NCBI RefSeq assembly: GCF_021869535.1
Contig: NW_026262690.1
Location: 85,543,995-85,607,994, forward strand
DNA from: Mytilus californianus
Lineage: Eukaryota > Mollusca > Bivalvia > Mytilida > Mytilidae
Direction: 5' to 3'
DNA length: 64,000 bases
Part shown: piece by piece, positions 1 through 14,000 of the stretch
Layout: each line of letters opens with the position of its first letter
How positions within the stretch are numbered: the first letter of the stretch is position 1
Translations under genes and position numbers: made by a program
The notes under the pieces: generated by a model
What the model was told of the DNA's origin: nothing
The model's database searches: none
Seen by the model: only the letters and a program-made list of their open reading frames with translations

Positions 1-506
1 AACCCCCAGATCCGCCACTGAGTTCCAGAAAGATAATGGGTTGCTTCTGTTGAGTCAGGAAAGGTCCTATCAGATCTATTCCTATCTTCCCCAAAACTCG
101 CTTACCAACAGGGACAGGTGTTAGCTCTGGGATTGCGGTTTTAGCCTTCTTTTTTTGTTTTTGGCAAATTCCACATTGTTGAACATATCTCTTAGTATCA
201 AACACAATGCCTTTCCAATAGTATTTTTCTGTTATCTTGTTCACAATTTTATTTATACCTTGGTGCCCACTATGGTCATGGCACATTTTCAAAATACTCT
301 TCGAGTTTGTCTTTTGTCACTACAAGTCTTTTAATCAATTGATCAGTCACTTTGTCCTTTTCAACATAGTACAAATGTTCATCTTTAGCAGTAAAATTTT
401 TCTGAGTGAATTTTCTTATTCTTCTCTTTTCTGACTCATTAGTGACATTTGGGTATTTTTTATCGAGAATGTAATAAAAAATTTTGCTATACTCCACAGG
501 ATCCAT
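1..506 (-). pseudogene. Retroelement integrase fragment (H2C2 zinc-binding region), broken and cut by window edge
   Basis: Read on the minus strand, 506-276 gives a 76-residue stretch beginning MDPVEYSKIFYYILDKKYP, which resembles the segment just before the integrase zinc finger in Ty3/Gypsy-type and GIN-type (KRBA2-like) proteins. A different frame then continues with H-D-H-SGHQG, YYWKG and C-G-I-C, the HHCC zinc-binding pattern, followed by GIDLIGPF, which matches the start of the DDE catalytic core. The two parts are in different frames, so there is a one-base-type break near 276-285. After DLIGP the match decays quickly. No LTR is visible, and the element continues off the left edge. I call it a degenerate transposon copy. 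Ty3/Gypsy and GIN transposase cannot be separated here. Confidence 0.75.
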
Positions 507-657
507 ATTGGATGTTTACACTTTTTATTTATTACATTATCAATATAATACATGTTTTTATATTAATGTACTTGAATGATAACTTTAAACTTACTGATGA
601 CAATGCTCAGTATAAAAGATAATTTGTATAGCCAGTGGAACATATTTCACAGACAAG

Positions 658-760
658 AAACTTATTTCACCAGGTAAGGAACAAATCTCACAAACCAGGA
701 ACTTATTTCACCAGGTAAGGAACAAATTTCACAAACCCAGAATTGATATCACCAGGTAAA
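658..760. repeat. 41-bp tandem repeat, about 2.5-3 copies
   Basis: The phrase CTTATTTCACCAGGTAAGGA starts at 661 and again at 702, giving a 41-bp period. A third, diverged unit (TGATATCACCAGGTAAA) follows near 745. Each unit carries CCAGGTAAGG, which looks like a splice donor, but there is no coding sequence beside it. Confidence 0.75.
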
Positions 761-1403
761 TTGTGGAACTTATTTTATAAAGATGGAACAAATTATATAG
801 GAATTATCTGTGAAAAAAGTTCTCCCAGAATATATTTCCTGTGATATTTATTCCACTGGAACTTTTTTCTCAGGAACAAATTTTGACTCGCATAAGCAAC
901 TTTAATAATTTGTGCCTCAAATTTTTTAGCCATGCCTGAAGACCATTGCATATGGAACATCATTAAATATCGCAGACTGACATCAAGATTACTTTTTGGT
1001 TTTGTATTTGTTAGATTGAACACTACACTAAAGTATCTCAGCGAAAACCTACCAGTAGTAGTGATTCTATTCTTGGGTTTGGTACACAACTTGTCTATAG
1101 ACTCAAATTCAATCAATGAAGGGTCTATTACAACAAGTTTGAATAATGAGCCATGGACTGTTTAAGTAATTTATGAAAGTAAAAAAAGAACAAAAAATAT
1201 TACATGTACTTTTTTTAATTATCACATTTGATTTTTTCTCTCTCTCATTACAATGATTTTATGGATTTCACAGTAATATTCCACACCAACAAGTAAACAA
1301 CTAAAATTATCAACAATTCTTCATCATATAAATATTTTACATTTCTAAATATACATGGTACTATGCAAATAATGAAATAAGAAAATGAAAATTTTTCTGG
1401 TGT

Positions 1404-1614
1404 TAGGGAGCATCCATTTAACTTCAAGAGGGGGGGGGTTATGGTTTTTTGTCTGAGTCAAAAACACTATAAGGTATGGGGAAAATCTGGATTCAGAATA
1501 TCTTTTTTTGTCATCTGCTTGACCTTAATATTTTTTTTCATCAAATTGGGGATCAGAATATTTTTTTTAGGAAAAACCTTTCCCCCCCTTTGAAGTTAAA
1601 TGGTCGTTCCCTTA
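1404..1614. mobile_element. MITE-like element with about 30-bp terminal inverted repeats and G/C runs
   Basis: The left end TTAGGGAGCATCCATTTAAC, followed by TTCAAGAGGGGGGGGG, is the inverse of the right end (CCCCCCCTTTGAAGTTAAATGG..CCCTTA) with a few mismatches. The interior is about 150 bp, AT-rich and non-coding. No clear target duplication could be assigned. Confidence 0.65.
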
Positions 1615-2329
1615 GTTAATCCCGAAAAATTAGGTGGTTTACAAAAATTAAAGTAGAAAGAAGTGGACAATATCATAACTCCCTAAAAAGAGAAGAAGAA
1701 TCTATTAAAGGCATATATAATAAGTTTGCACAGTACCAATGCAACAGATATTCATTCAATTTTAATAACATGAAACCTAACTGTCAACCAGAACATGTAA
1801 AAAGTTAAAGAACAAACATTGAACTCCATAATGAATTTACACTTTGTATATTTCATACAAAGCTATTTGTATTTTATGTATAAAAGCAAACTTTTCTTGA
1901 ATTTATTATTCAAACACGATGGTAAATTTATGATGCCAAAAAGGCTGAAGTTAAAGTCAACTGTGACTGTATAAACATGATGTAGAATATAAGTGTCCCA
2001 AAAATTCCAAGGGGAAAATTTCATTTAATTCTTTTTTTTACAAAATGTTATTACAATTATGGTTGATGATATATTTTTTAACAAAATGTCCTTATATGAA
2101 GCATATTTACATAGTTTTATATTTCGTTATGGCATTCTCTTTTGGCATACAGAAATGTAAATAAAGTTCTAAAAGTAAGATAACAATCCAAATTCCTTCA
2201 ACATGACATTAGTTGAATTCACACAAAATCTTATTAGTAGTACTGAGAAATAGTACTTAATAAAAAAAAAAATACTTAATTAAACTTTGCCTAGACTGAA
2301 TACATTTTGTAATATTAAAGATAAAATTG

Positions 2330-2420
2330 AGAATGGAAATGGGGAATGTGTCAAAGAGACAACAACCCGACCACAGAACAGACAACAGCAGAAGGCCACC
2401 AACAGGTCTTCAATGCATTG
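2330..2420. repeat. Interspersed repeat of a type I associate with mussel genomes
   Basis: Contains GGGAATGTGTCAAAGAGACA and, a little later, CAGAAGGCCACCAACAGGTC. I recognise this combination from Mytilus transcripts and genomic repeats, but only from memory. It is a single fragment with no reading frame. Confidence 0.5.
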
Positions 2421-5400
2421 ATAAATATCTTCAAGTAATTAATCATTAGGCATAATTAGTACACAATTTATGTGTTAACCTATGTTTGGTCTTTGGTCTG
2501 ACAGTTATAGTTTTATAGATTATAGATTTATTGTAAGCATTTAAAAAGGAAAAGGAATTAAATCCCTTTTTAGCCTCCTGAAAATATACAAGTGTAATAT
2601 GTATCTACAAAACAACATCCTTCTGATGTGAGCAAGGCTGATATCAGTTCTGATGTCTTTTTAAATCAATGCAATGATTTGTATATTTCAATACTAGAAC
2701 TTCCGGTATAATACAAAGTTTTGATTTTTTTGCTTTAACCTAACTTGTCAACATTGCTAAACACATAGAATAGTAAACTATTATTCATTCTATAAACATA
2801 TTAAGTTTCAGTTGACAAATCTTAATTTACCATATAAAATATAAAACAGTTAAAAACAAAATTTTTAGTGCAAAAGAAAAAGAGAAAAATAAAGTCACAG
2901 GTGGGATGAGAGATCAGAAATTTAAAAATAAAGGTCTTACAAAAGTTTACAAGACAGAAAAGAAATACAGTGAAAGTGCTATATAGACTTAAAATAATAT
3001 TTACAACCACAATTGTAAAACATTACAAAAAAACACACACAAACACACAATATTAAATCTTTCACTCCTGTGAAGTGGTATATACCTTCATATTTATACT
3101 GTAAATTCTGAAATTTTGATGCTCTGGTTATTTTCGCAATCATTTTAAATGTGAGAAAGTTACCCCTCATAAATATTTTTTTTCAAATCAACAATATTGA
3201 TGTAAAGTTCAATGCACCAATTTAAACATTAAAATGAAAGCTTAAAATACATGCAATGCTTTCAGTTTGATGAAAAAAGGGGACAGATTAGAATATACAT
3301 TTGTCAAAATATTTTATTATTGTGATGAAATTATTTAAATCATCTGAAATATGTCATAACAAAGTATTTCTATTACCACTTCACAATTTTCTCTAATCTT
3401 TTTTTGCTTTTTATAAAACTTAATTCAAAGCTTGTAAGCATATACCGGGTACCTTAAGAAATTATTGACAAATATAAATTTGAAAATTGTCGACGGGATG
3501 GTAATTGATAGAGTTATAACCCTGTGTATTTTTATATTACAAAGCAAACAGTAACTATATACCCAGCTTCCCATTTAAAATATATATTAAAGCATGGACT
3601 TTTGGCAGACTTGCCTATTCTTTTTTTAATGGCATTATATTTATTTTTAAGTTTCTTCTTTTTTTCATACCACATTACTCTTATTTGTACACATAGTTAC
3701 AATAAACAGTATATATTAATATCATTTTTAATAACATAGTCTCTTTGTAATTGTGAAGAAATTGTGTAAATAAATTTTGCGCCTTTAAGCAGATATAATA
3801 TATACAAATCTTTCAATCTATCACACTTCACACAAAACCTTTTTGATAACATCTTTTTAAAAATCTAGTATGTAAAATAAATTAAAATATCTCTTTTAAA
3901 ACATTTTAAAGCGGTATAAATATGTTTTATAATAATAAAAGTATCTACCTTTTAAAAATGACACTATTAATTATTGAACAGTTAAAACAATCTTTCATAA
4001 AAATATACAGCATTACACTCATAACACATTTTTAGCACTGATGGAAAAATGAATGTTTTTCAACATCTCCCCCCTTCCCTGTGTATTTGACATTAGCACC
4101 TCAACAAATTAGTTTGTTTTTGAAATGTAGCCATAAACTCAAATCTTTCACAAAAGTAGTACTATAACAATCAGAGGTTTTACAACTGAAATCATAGGAG
4201 TGTTAATAAATTCTATTGCAAGAGGTTCACTCTATATGAATTTTATATAAAGCGTTTAAAAATATAGGATGTTGAATATAATTTTTTTCCCAATGAAATA
4301 TAGTTAAATCTTAGGTCATATCACCTGAACAAAACATGTCACTGATTAATATTTATTTCAATGCTGTAAAGTGGGAAATTTTCCAAAGCAGTTTATTTTC
4401 GACACAAATTTTGCGATTAATGTAAATTCACAAAAATTACTTCTCCCATAAATATAATTTTTAAAGAAAATTGTGAATTAGAGACAAGAAAAATATGAAA
4501 TTAAACCTCACAAACTGGAGTGGCCTAAAAAATTGTGATATTTAAACTCCACAAAATGAACCACATTACAATTTTCTCCTAATGTGGAAAACTGATTACA
4601 ACATGGCCTTATATTACGAGAAAGATGGTAGCTTTAATAAATAAAAATTGTGACAGATTAATATTTGTGATAAAATGTTTATTTGTGATAAAATGATAGT
4701 ACAAAAAAAAAGCAAAAAAAATAAATCTGTCTTTATATTATAAAAAAGAAATACCTCTGACCATTTACATTAACAACCATTTACTATTAGAAAGTTTAAC
4801 ATATCAACAGGATGCATGAAATTAACATCTTTCCTTCATATGTATTGTAAGATTATTTGTGAATGTGAAAAAATAAACGAATTAAGTCTTGCATGCAGTT
4901 AACTTTCATTGATATAAATTATAAAAGTTAAGTTGGCATTTATATGTGACACATACATTTAATGTAAACAGACATTCTGTGTTTCTGACCTTAAAAATCT
5001 ATACATAAATACATTTTACTATTCTAAATGAACTGCAATTATCCAGTTCCCCTTTCAAAAAAGCATAAATATCTTACACCCATAACAATAAACCTACTGT
5101 AAATGATTTTAAATTGATACAGATTAAAGCTTTTATTAATTTGAATGAAACAATGTATTGCAAAACATTATGTATTTCAATTCTCCAAATATTTGTAGCA
5201 TGTGACAATTTGTAACCAAGGTTACAGAAAACAATGGTGAGCAATATATCATGAACTTAAAAATGAAATATGGAATGTATTCAATATGAATTATAAAGTG
5301 AATAACTCATTCCCATGGATAACTATATACGTATTGGTGAAGAAGAAAAAACAAATTGGCCAGTAGAGTTATTTCGTATCATATCACTTCAGCATTATTC

Positions 5401-6486
5401 AATTTTTGACAAAGTGTAAATAGAAAAGATAATGACAAAAATCTTCCTGGTAAAGATATGTTTTCTTGCAATTGAACTGATCTAATCTGATTATCACATG
5501 TTCAAATATGTGGCTCCAGTAAGGGTCACAAGGTCACATTTGAAGATGTCTCCATATCACTTTTAAGCAAATAAAACATTTAAATAAAACAGTAAGGTCA
5601 CAGGTCCTTTTAAGCGAGACATCAGGTTGCAAGGTCGCAGGTTGAATTTGACAATGACAGAGCCACAAATATTGTTACCTCTGAAAAAATCTAAAAACCG
5701 GACTGCAACTTGATCTCTTTTTATCGTTTACAAAAAAGAACATAGTACTGGTTTCTTGCCTCACTACTTACCCTAAATTTGAATGCCTAACCTAAAACAT
5801 TTAACGGACATTTTTGGTTAAGCGCTGATAAAATCCAGGACCTTTCCCTGTATAATCTTGGTGAAATATTTTTAAAATAAATTCTTTTACCTACTTATTT
5901 TCACCCTATTTTTTCTACCAAGAAGCAGGAAATAGCATATATTTTTGTTGCCCTAATTGCTAGTTTGATATTGATAAAAATTTTAATATTTACTTTACCG
6001 GTAACCATCTGGATAGGTTGAATTGATACAAATACCAGAAAAAAATCAGGTATATAATAATATAATGATCAAAGAAGTTGAATATACATGAAATTTTATT
6101 TTAGATCTCCAAATTTTGTGGCTGGCTATACCGAAACTGATCTTTTACACGTCTACATATTTCCTAAAATTATCAACTGCCCAAAATAATAAGGAAAATC
6201 ATAAAAAAAAGGGGAAAATATCATCTTAATACCATATAATTTTTTATTTTGTTTTTAATTTCAACTTAACTACTGAAGAGTAGAAAGCGCCATAGCAAAC
6301 ATTGAATTTGACCTGCATATAATGATCATTGATAATTTAAGATGAAGCATAAATACTACCCGTGGGGGTACCAATATATATATTTTCAATATTTAGGTGC
6401 AGTTCAACAAGATCTTAATGCTAACAAAATTTTATGAAAATCCTAAATAATGCCGAATTTGGTATACTTTGCCTTAAAACAATAGT

Positions 6487-6605
6487 TTGATTGATTGGTG
6501 TTTAATGCCAATTTCAGCACTATTGTGCTATTTCGTGGTGGTCAGTTTTTATTGGTGGTGGAAGCCAGGGTGCCTGGAGAAAACCACAGACCTCCAGTAG
6601 GACAA
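6487..6605 (-). mobile_element. SINE fragment (3' body and GATT tail)
   Basis: Begins TTGATTGATTGGTGTTTAAT and continues through the body (TCGTGGTGGTCAGTTTTTAT, then GGAAGCCAGGGTGCCTGGAG). It matches the same segment of the fuller copy at 10841-11085, so on the minus strand it is a 5'-truncated copy of that tRNA-derived SINE. Confidence 0.7.
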
Positions 6606-6780
6606 TAGTTTGAAAGGGAGACTTAACATTCATATGTGGATTAATATCACAATCAAAATCGTAGATCTCATTGATCATTTATTAAAAAAAAGTGGAAGTT
6701 ATTTTTAAGCTTTCTAATATTGAACTTTCCTTTTCGCAGAAGACATATTCAGACACAATAAAAACTTAAAACTCATTAAA

Positions 6781-6981
6781 GATACTGTAAATTCAGAGAT
6801 ATTTGCGATTTTTTTTATTATGGCAAAAATTGAGACAAGATAGGATGTTGCAGTAATGAAAACTTGCATTTCAAATTTTGATAGCATTTCCAGAAATCAC
6901 AATTATTTTGAATATGTGTCCATTTATCAACAATAGTATATATAAATGCACGCAATAATTTCTGAATCTACAGTATATCAT
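6781..6981. mobile_element. MITE-like element, about 200 bp
   Basis: The left end GATACTGTAAATTCAGAGAT and the right end TTTCTGAATCTACAGTATATC are inverted copies, with TTGCG/CGCAA continuing inward. The interior is AT-rich and non-coding. A partial relative (TACTGTAAATTCTGAAATTT) occurs near 3098. Confidence 0.6.
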
Positions 6982-7686
6982 ATCACATTAAACATCCCAC
7001 TAGAGATGACAGAATCATATAACAATATATAAATTACAACACACAGAAAAATCACAGAAAATGATTTCAAGTTCTCTAAATATCTAAAGCCTTGCACGTA
7101 ATCTTGATTAGACATGAAGCAGATAAAATGCTGATAAAGTCCAATGCTGTTTGTTAATAATGAATATAATTAACTGTGATCTTAACTTTGTCATTTCTAT
7201 ACATGAATAAAACTATTGTTAATATTCCTTCCTGATAATACAAAAAAAAAAATCATCTTGGGTATCTGTTTTAAGAAACACGCTGTTTCACCTGAGAGTA
7301 CAACTAAACTATTTTTCAACTTGATTAAGTAAACTGAAAATACCAGTTACAAAGAAAAAGTTATGGATTAAATACAAGTGTTTTTAAAAATAATGATGTT
7401 GATCTAATTATAAAAGCAAAACAAAGGTCATTCTGTCTGATCATTACCTATTAAATAGACTCAATTAAAAAAAGGGGGGACTAATTCTAGGGATGCAATC
7501 TGGAATAAAATTGTGGTAGTTTAAAAATAGCAATTGCTATTAAAATTAAAACTTGCAAAATACATAAAATTTGTTAACAATAACAATGAACTGACTAAAA
7601 AATAAATTAATATGTATGGAAATTATTTAATAACACGATAGCACCTGGCCCAATATTAACTTCAGCTATAACTATACAGTTTGGTG

Positions 7687-8001
7687 TTATCTAACCTGAT
7701 GATACAATGGCATTTTAGAAGTTGTCACATGATCTTTTGTTTTATAAGAAGGATACAATCCTGTTTTTCCTGTCCGTCTATTTAAACCTTTAGAAAAACC
7801 ATCCCAATGATTCCCTGCTATTCCAATCAAATCACCAGGTTCTAGATCTATTTCCATATTACTTTGTGCTACATGTCTCTCTACAACCTCCTCATTGTGG
7901 GCATTTTGTCCACCAAAGTAAAATATATCGTCTAACGATTTAAATTTTGGTGAGGCGTCACCATACATTGTCTGCATCATTTCATACGCAACACGACAAA
8001 C
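7687..8001 (-). CDS. FUT8: FUT8 coding exon 9 (aa 464-567 and stop): SH3-like domain
   Basis: The 3' splice site is a T-run plus AG before GTT TGT CGT. It encodes [10 protein letters not shown] (C465), [10 protein letters not shown], then the SH3-like domain with NHWDGFSKG and TGLYPSYK. The stop TAA follows MPLYHQVR, close to where vertebrate FUT8 ends. A weak donor-like CAG|GTTAGA overlaps the last codons, but the stop fits the family length better. Confidence 0.95.
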   Translation of the reverse strand, partial: VCRVAYEMMQTMYGDASPKFKSLDDIFYFGGQNAHNEEVVERHVAQSNMEIDLEPGDLIGIAGNHWDGFSKGLNRRTGKTGLYPSYKTKDHVTTSKMPLYHQVR

Positions 8002-11000
8002 CTAAAAAAAAAAATACAAACATTACAAGAATTAAATTGTTGATTTTCTCATATTGTTTTTTTTTTTTTATATTTCTACCTCTAATGCATATACTGCGAT
8101 AAAAACTTAAAAGATGTTTCCAGTTTGCCATTTCAGAATCAAAGGGACTATGATTTGCTTTTTAGACCTTGCTACAATGTGAGTATGTATGGAATCAGCA
8201 AAACTTCTAGTTAATAAAATAAAGAGGTCATGCTGTTTCATATGTTTTGTATAATCAAAAGACTGAAAAACAAGTTATTATATAGTAAAAGCACATTTGC
8301 CATCAAAATTTTTACAGAACATTGGTGAGATGCCCACTGTTGACAGGTGGAGAAAGGCACATTCTCAAAAGCTGCAGTGTATTGCTTGCTGCTTGCATAT
8401 CAAGTAGCATACAAATTCTAAAATTCAGGCAATTTAGAGCTTGACATAATGTCTAGTCATTTGTATATTTTTAAGGACCATGTTTTGACCTCTAGATGTC
8501 TTTTGTGTTTGTTAATTTTTTTTGTTATTGGGTCACTGTCTCATTGACATAAATATCTTAAATATCCTTAATCAACATTTATGTTTTTGGCTGTTCAGTT
8601 AAGAACCTTTGGGTCTGATGCTCACAAATATTTTTTTGGGGTATTTTGCTTCCAAAACTGTTGGTCTAATACACACCTGGTAATTGTAATGTACTCTAAA
8701 ATCTTTAGCAAATTCTTATTCTATGACAAAATTCGATTACCTGTGATGAGAAGGTACAGACTAAGTAATCACACAGTGATAAGAAATGGATGTCTAAAAT
8801 GATTCCTCGTAATGATTCATCAGTATAACGTTTGTTGAGTCCTGCTGATTGGGTAATGTCTGGATCATTTATTATCTCATAGTGAGGATATCTATAAATA
8901 GAATATGTCATGGTATTGGTGATATGTCTACATAATTTGATATAAAATATTACCTTTTTTATGAAACTCATTTTTTTAAGTAAAATTTTCAAAATTTCAG
9001 ATTAAACCATAATTTTTCATTTCTCTTGCAACCATGTATCCTAAGCAGCAGTGGTTCTGCTTAACAAATAAATATAAATTCTTCACAACTGTATTAACAA
9101 AATCTAAAGATTTCATATAATTGGCCACATAATTAAATGAATAAACTGCAATAGTATCATCAATGTAGTCACAAACAGTTTTTAAAGAATCTTCAAAAAA
9201 AGCGTCTAACGATGCACAAATATATCAAAATCGGGATAAGCTCTTATTATAACATTGCCAATTTTCACTCAGTTGAATAAATCTTACTTTTGTCTAGCTT
9301 CAGTAGCCACTGATGGATCATCTGAAGCTAAAAATATTTTCCGTTTTTCTACTGTCTGTCTGGTCTCTAATAAATCAAAGTACTCTTCTACATGTTTCAT
9401 ATACTCATCAATACCATGAAAGGCTGCCTCAGTTCCCACCTTATCTGTTCTTCTTACATGTACTCTGTAAAGACAAAGATCGAAAAATGCAAATGTATTA
9501 GTTTTTACACATTTTTTAGTAACTAATACTCAAAATTGACAACAACTTGTAGCAAGGCATTTTCTTTCGGAAACCCCTGCATCTGAAAGGAACCTCCTTG
9601 CTACAAGCGCCGATCTACAGGCCACCAGTGTATACATGGACCAAGGAATATTCCATACGTGCAACAAAACAACAACTGAACCAAGATGACCAAGATTTCC
9701 GATACCACCTTACATACATGTACATCTATAAATGATAGCAGAAGAAACGTACCACATACCACGTGGGTGCCGAACATAAATGAACTATAAATTTACAACC
9801 ATGCCAATAAACAGACCAACTACAGCAGACGATCAAAAAATTATATATATACCAAATAATTAACAAAGGAACAATTTTTGACAATCTTATTTTCCATTAG
9901 CGGCGACCAAAATCTTCCCATTATTGCCGACGCGCCAGGAAGTAGTAACATCCAGCAATGGTCAGGTTGGAAGAGAAGCCTTGCGAAGTGGTAGGAACCA
10001 TGGGAAGTTCGTCCATTTAGATACTAAGCCTTTAGAACAATGTCATGTATCATATAAAAGTAAAACAAACTCAAGTTACATGGTAAACAAACTTTATTTT
10101 TCTATATTTATCTTATCTATTTATAACTCTTTATTGCTACTTTCACTTTTCATTGTTTCTCTCACCTTGACAACGTCAAATTCAATGTACCACTTTGAGT
10201 ACTTCAGTAATTAATTTCTGTATGAAAATTGTCCTGATGAAACATGTAGACCATTGCAAATAAAATTGCAGACCATTTGAAGTGTTGTTGTCAATTTTAA
10301 GTATTATTTAAATGTTGCATTCATTTGCATAATTTGACAACCCTGCATACCAAGGTATCCACTTCAGGGACTCTATCGAAATGATTCACACAGGCGTTGG
10401 TTCACCAAACGGAGTTTAATTTTTTAGTAAAGTTTACAGATAAACCTTTTTGGATTTCAATAATGATATGTACTAATTTGTACATTTTTAAAAAACATAC
10501 TCTTTCTTTTAGTTACTGGAAAATGAAAAACTTCTACCTTCACGTATAACTTAACTATTTAAAGTTCATCATTCACCCAAAACAGAAACTGATGTAACAT
10601 TCTTTCCCATTTCAAAATCATCCTGAATATGCAAGTAATATTTGCAACCAGACATTAAGCAGACAACAATCAATCAAAACAGAATTGGATTATATAAGTT
10701 TAGTATGTCAAGTGCTATATCATTCATTTTGGTTCTTTTTAATATCTAAAATCCTCTAAAACTAAAAATAAATACATGATAAGAACCTATGTTGTTCAGT
10801 TTTTGTCTCATTGATATATACTCTACACCTTGTTTAATCATATTGATGGTGTTTAACGCCACTTTCAGCTCCATTGGCAATATAGTGGCGGTCAGTTTTT
10901 ATTGGCGGAGGAAGACGAAGGCCTTGAGAGAACTATGACCTTCGGCAGGAAAACAGACAATCCTTGTCAACTAAGATTGGAGTCTAAAGCATATGCCACT

Positions 11001-14000
11001 TGTTGGGTTCGAACTCACAACCTCAGTTTTGACAGGCAAGTGATACAGTAGAAGAATTATTTAGACCGCGTAACTACTGAGGCCTCTAATCTAATTCATA
11101 TGGTACGTACCCTACAATTGGACCAGAAAATTTCAATCTTTGATTAACTGATGCTATATCTTTTTGTAGATGTGGTTGTGGACGTGTCAGATATTTAACT
11201 ATCTGACCAATCCACCATACAGATGGATTCCCATGTAATTTGGTAAGACGAGGTGCCAGGTCCTCAGGAACAGCTAAAGGCAGGAAATCAGGACGTGGAT
11301 GTAAACTGTCAATAATTGGCATCTCTATTGCCATCTCATTCACTAAATTTCTTGGATCTAAAAAATCAATAATATATAAAGTAAATTCTTCTTTTATAAA
11401 CTTTTATAACAAATAAAAACGAATATTGATCATAAGTTTCAATATTCTATTGATATAGGGCATTTACAATATCCATAATAAAATAAGGAGATGTGATATG
11501 ATTGCCAATGAGATAATTATTCACCAGAGACCAAATGACATAGATGTTAGCTTTTTTGGCTTTTTTTTATTGTCTGTTAATAAATGTAGTTTATTAGGCT
11601 AGTGTAAGTACCCCCAACATTTGCTTTTTTCATTTAGATATGTCTCTACCTTATCAATGTCATAGATGGGATTGCATATTAATTATACCTGACCAATGCC
11701 TAGCTCCTTGGCCCTGTCTGTCAATACAATTGTTACTCAATGGTAGAAAGACAGACTCCCATCCTGCTGCAGCATATCTCCAACCTTTGGACTCCAATAC
11801 CAATGTTCTCTCTAAAGCATATGCAGTGATGAGACAGTATGCCACATGATGTAACTGACAGCCATAACCACACCCCTTACTGAGATTGCACACAATTTTC
11901 TTTGCCTTACTACAGTCTTTTGGGTTCTGAATGAATCAACAAATAAAAGATAATTTAAGTAACTATAAATAGATATAGCGTTTCCTATTTTATATTATTT
12001 AAAATGTCTGCATCTAAACACAATGGAACTAGACAATCATTCCTATTTCTTTTTATCAATGTGTATCCAACTATGGTTTGCAATTCATTCTCTTGCAAGT
12101 ATCCACTAGTCTCTACAGGAAAAATCATATATGTTTGTAATTTTAATGAAAATATTAATTAAAGACAAATTAAGGAAAATTGCAATTGTAAAAACTATTC
12201 TTAATAAGTTCTATATATCATGTCTTTATGAGGCTAAAAATCAATGTGAAAACTTCACACAAAAAATGGCTATATAAACAAAACGAATACATATGTCAGT
12301 CTTATATGAATACATAAACAAAGTTAGAAAACTGTAAAAAAATAAACAGCCAGTAAGTTGTAAAATGTATCAGCAAAAATAACTTGTTTTACAGTCTATA
12401 CATGTATGTATCTTCACAATTCAACTTTTGTTATTTGATCAGTCAAGTTATATTGACTATAAGTATAAAGATCATTTGTAATATATACAGTAACTGACTA
12501 TTTAAATCCTTATCTGTCATGCTAATGATGAGTTTCTGTAGAATTTCATTAAAACATTGGAAAGAGTACATAACTTTTTGTGTTTTGTGCTTCAAGTCTA
12601 AAATCCACCAGTTGCATCAAAATTATTTTCTGAATAGTTTAGAGCATTTCCAATACAAATAGAATAAAAATAAATTGCCTGGGGTGTAAAATTTGATTTA
12701 TACTCTGCATGAAACAAAAGACCTATTCCTAGGCCCTGTTCAAATAATTCTAAATTCTGATAAAACTGAGAACAGCTCTTGAAGATTATTATTACTCAAT
12801 TTCCTTTAGTACTTTATAATCCATACATCAAGTACCTGAATATAGTGAAGCCTTTTCTGTACTAATTCTCCTAGCTCTTTTCCTTCTTTCTCTCTCCATT
12901 TGTCCATTTCATCAGTATCATACAATGACTGCATATCATTTCTTAATGTTCTGACAACAAATAATACATTAATTTATTTGGGATATTTTGATAGTTTGAT
13001 TTATGTATAATTTACAGCAGCATTGAAAATGCTTATTCATAAATCATGACAATGAGATGTTTTTGTCATATGAATATACATAATTTGTACCTGGATTTGT
13101 TTTACAATCACATATTAAGTAAGATATTTCAACAATGTAGGACACACAGTAACATTCCACAGAAAAAAAGTAAGAAAAACCAAGGTATCGTATAAAAATG
13201 AAAGGCAGGAATAATAACAGACTGCACCAAGAAGAAATCTATTGCAAAGAAAAAAAATTCACAAACAATACACTGAAAAGTAGACTGAACAAAACTAAAC
13301 AGTCCAGCCATACTCTAAGCAGAAAAGTACCAAAAGCCAAATATATACATTTGTAGTATGATTGAATTAAACAAGATTTTTAACCTACACAGTGACCAAA
13401 CTGACAACCTCTCACACTTGAGTCTAGCAGGCTATCATGGAGTTGTTTTTTTCTGTTCATAGAAATCATAAATTTTAAAGAAGCTACTGAAAAAAGTAGT
13501 ACAAAGGGAGACAACTTATGCATTAGTAAAGATTGCATTGATGCACATGTTGATTTCTACCTATGAACAAATAGTAAGGGATACCTAATCATCTATTTCA
13601 TCAAGAAATCTTAGAATACATACCAGGAATAAAACTGATTGGTATAGTTGAATATTTGAGCATTTTTTGGAGAATGTATCATATATTTTTATATCCTTCA
13701 GTTCATTCTTTGGATTTCAGACAATTCAATTAGTTGAGGGCTATTCCATTAAAATGTATGTGGGAGGGTAGGAAGGGTCTTTCAAAATATCTCTACAACC
13801 AAGAACCATTTTTTAGATAATTTTGCATAATGGTAATAGATGCATATTGAAAAAAGACCCATGACCCACATTCAATAATTAAACTTCCCTTTCTACCCTC
13901 CCACATACATTTTAATGGAATAGCCCTGAGCGATGTCACCTCCTGACCAAATATATTCAATACAAGGCACTTAAAAGAGTTATGATGTTGTGATGGTGGT

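Larger units (their letters stand above)
521..7686. other. FUT8 downstream flank, no gene seen
   Basis: About 7 kb of AT-rich sequence between the retroelement fragment and the FUT8 stop codon. It holds the small repeats listed separately and short homopolymer or CA runs (for example about 3028-3050). Open frames here are short, compositionally AT-driven and resemble nothing. Part of the right side is probably the FUT8 3' UTR, but no polyadenylation site could be chosen with confidence. Confidence 0.5.

Noticed and set aside
7687..7700. CAG|GTTAGA as a splice donor at the end of FUT8, with a further exon
   Set aside because: The stop codon gives 567 residues, close to the family length. No downstream exon with FUT8-like sequence was seen.
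9924..10214. 96-codon plus-strand frame inside the TIR element at 9525-10305
   Set aside because: Half of it is low-complexity and hydrophobic by AT bias. No transposase motif and no splice support.
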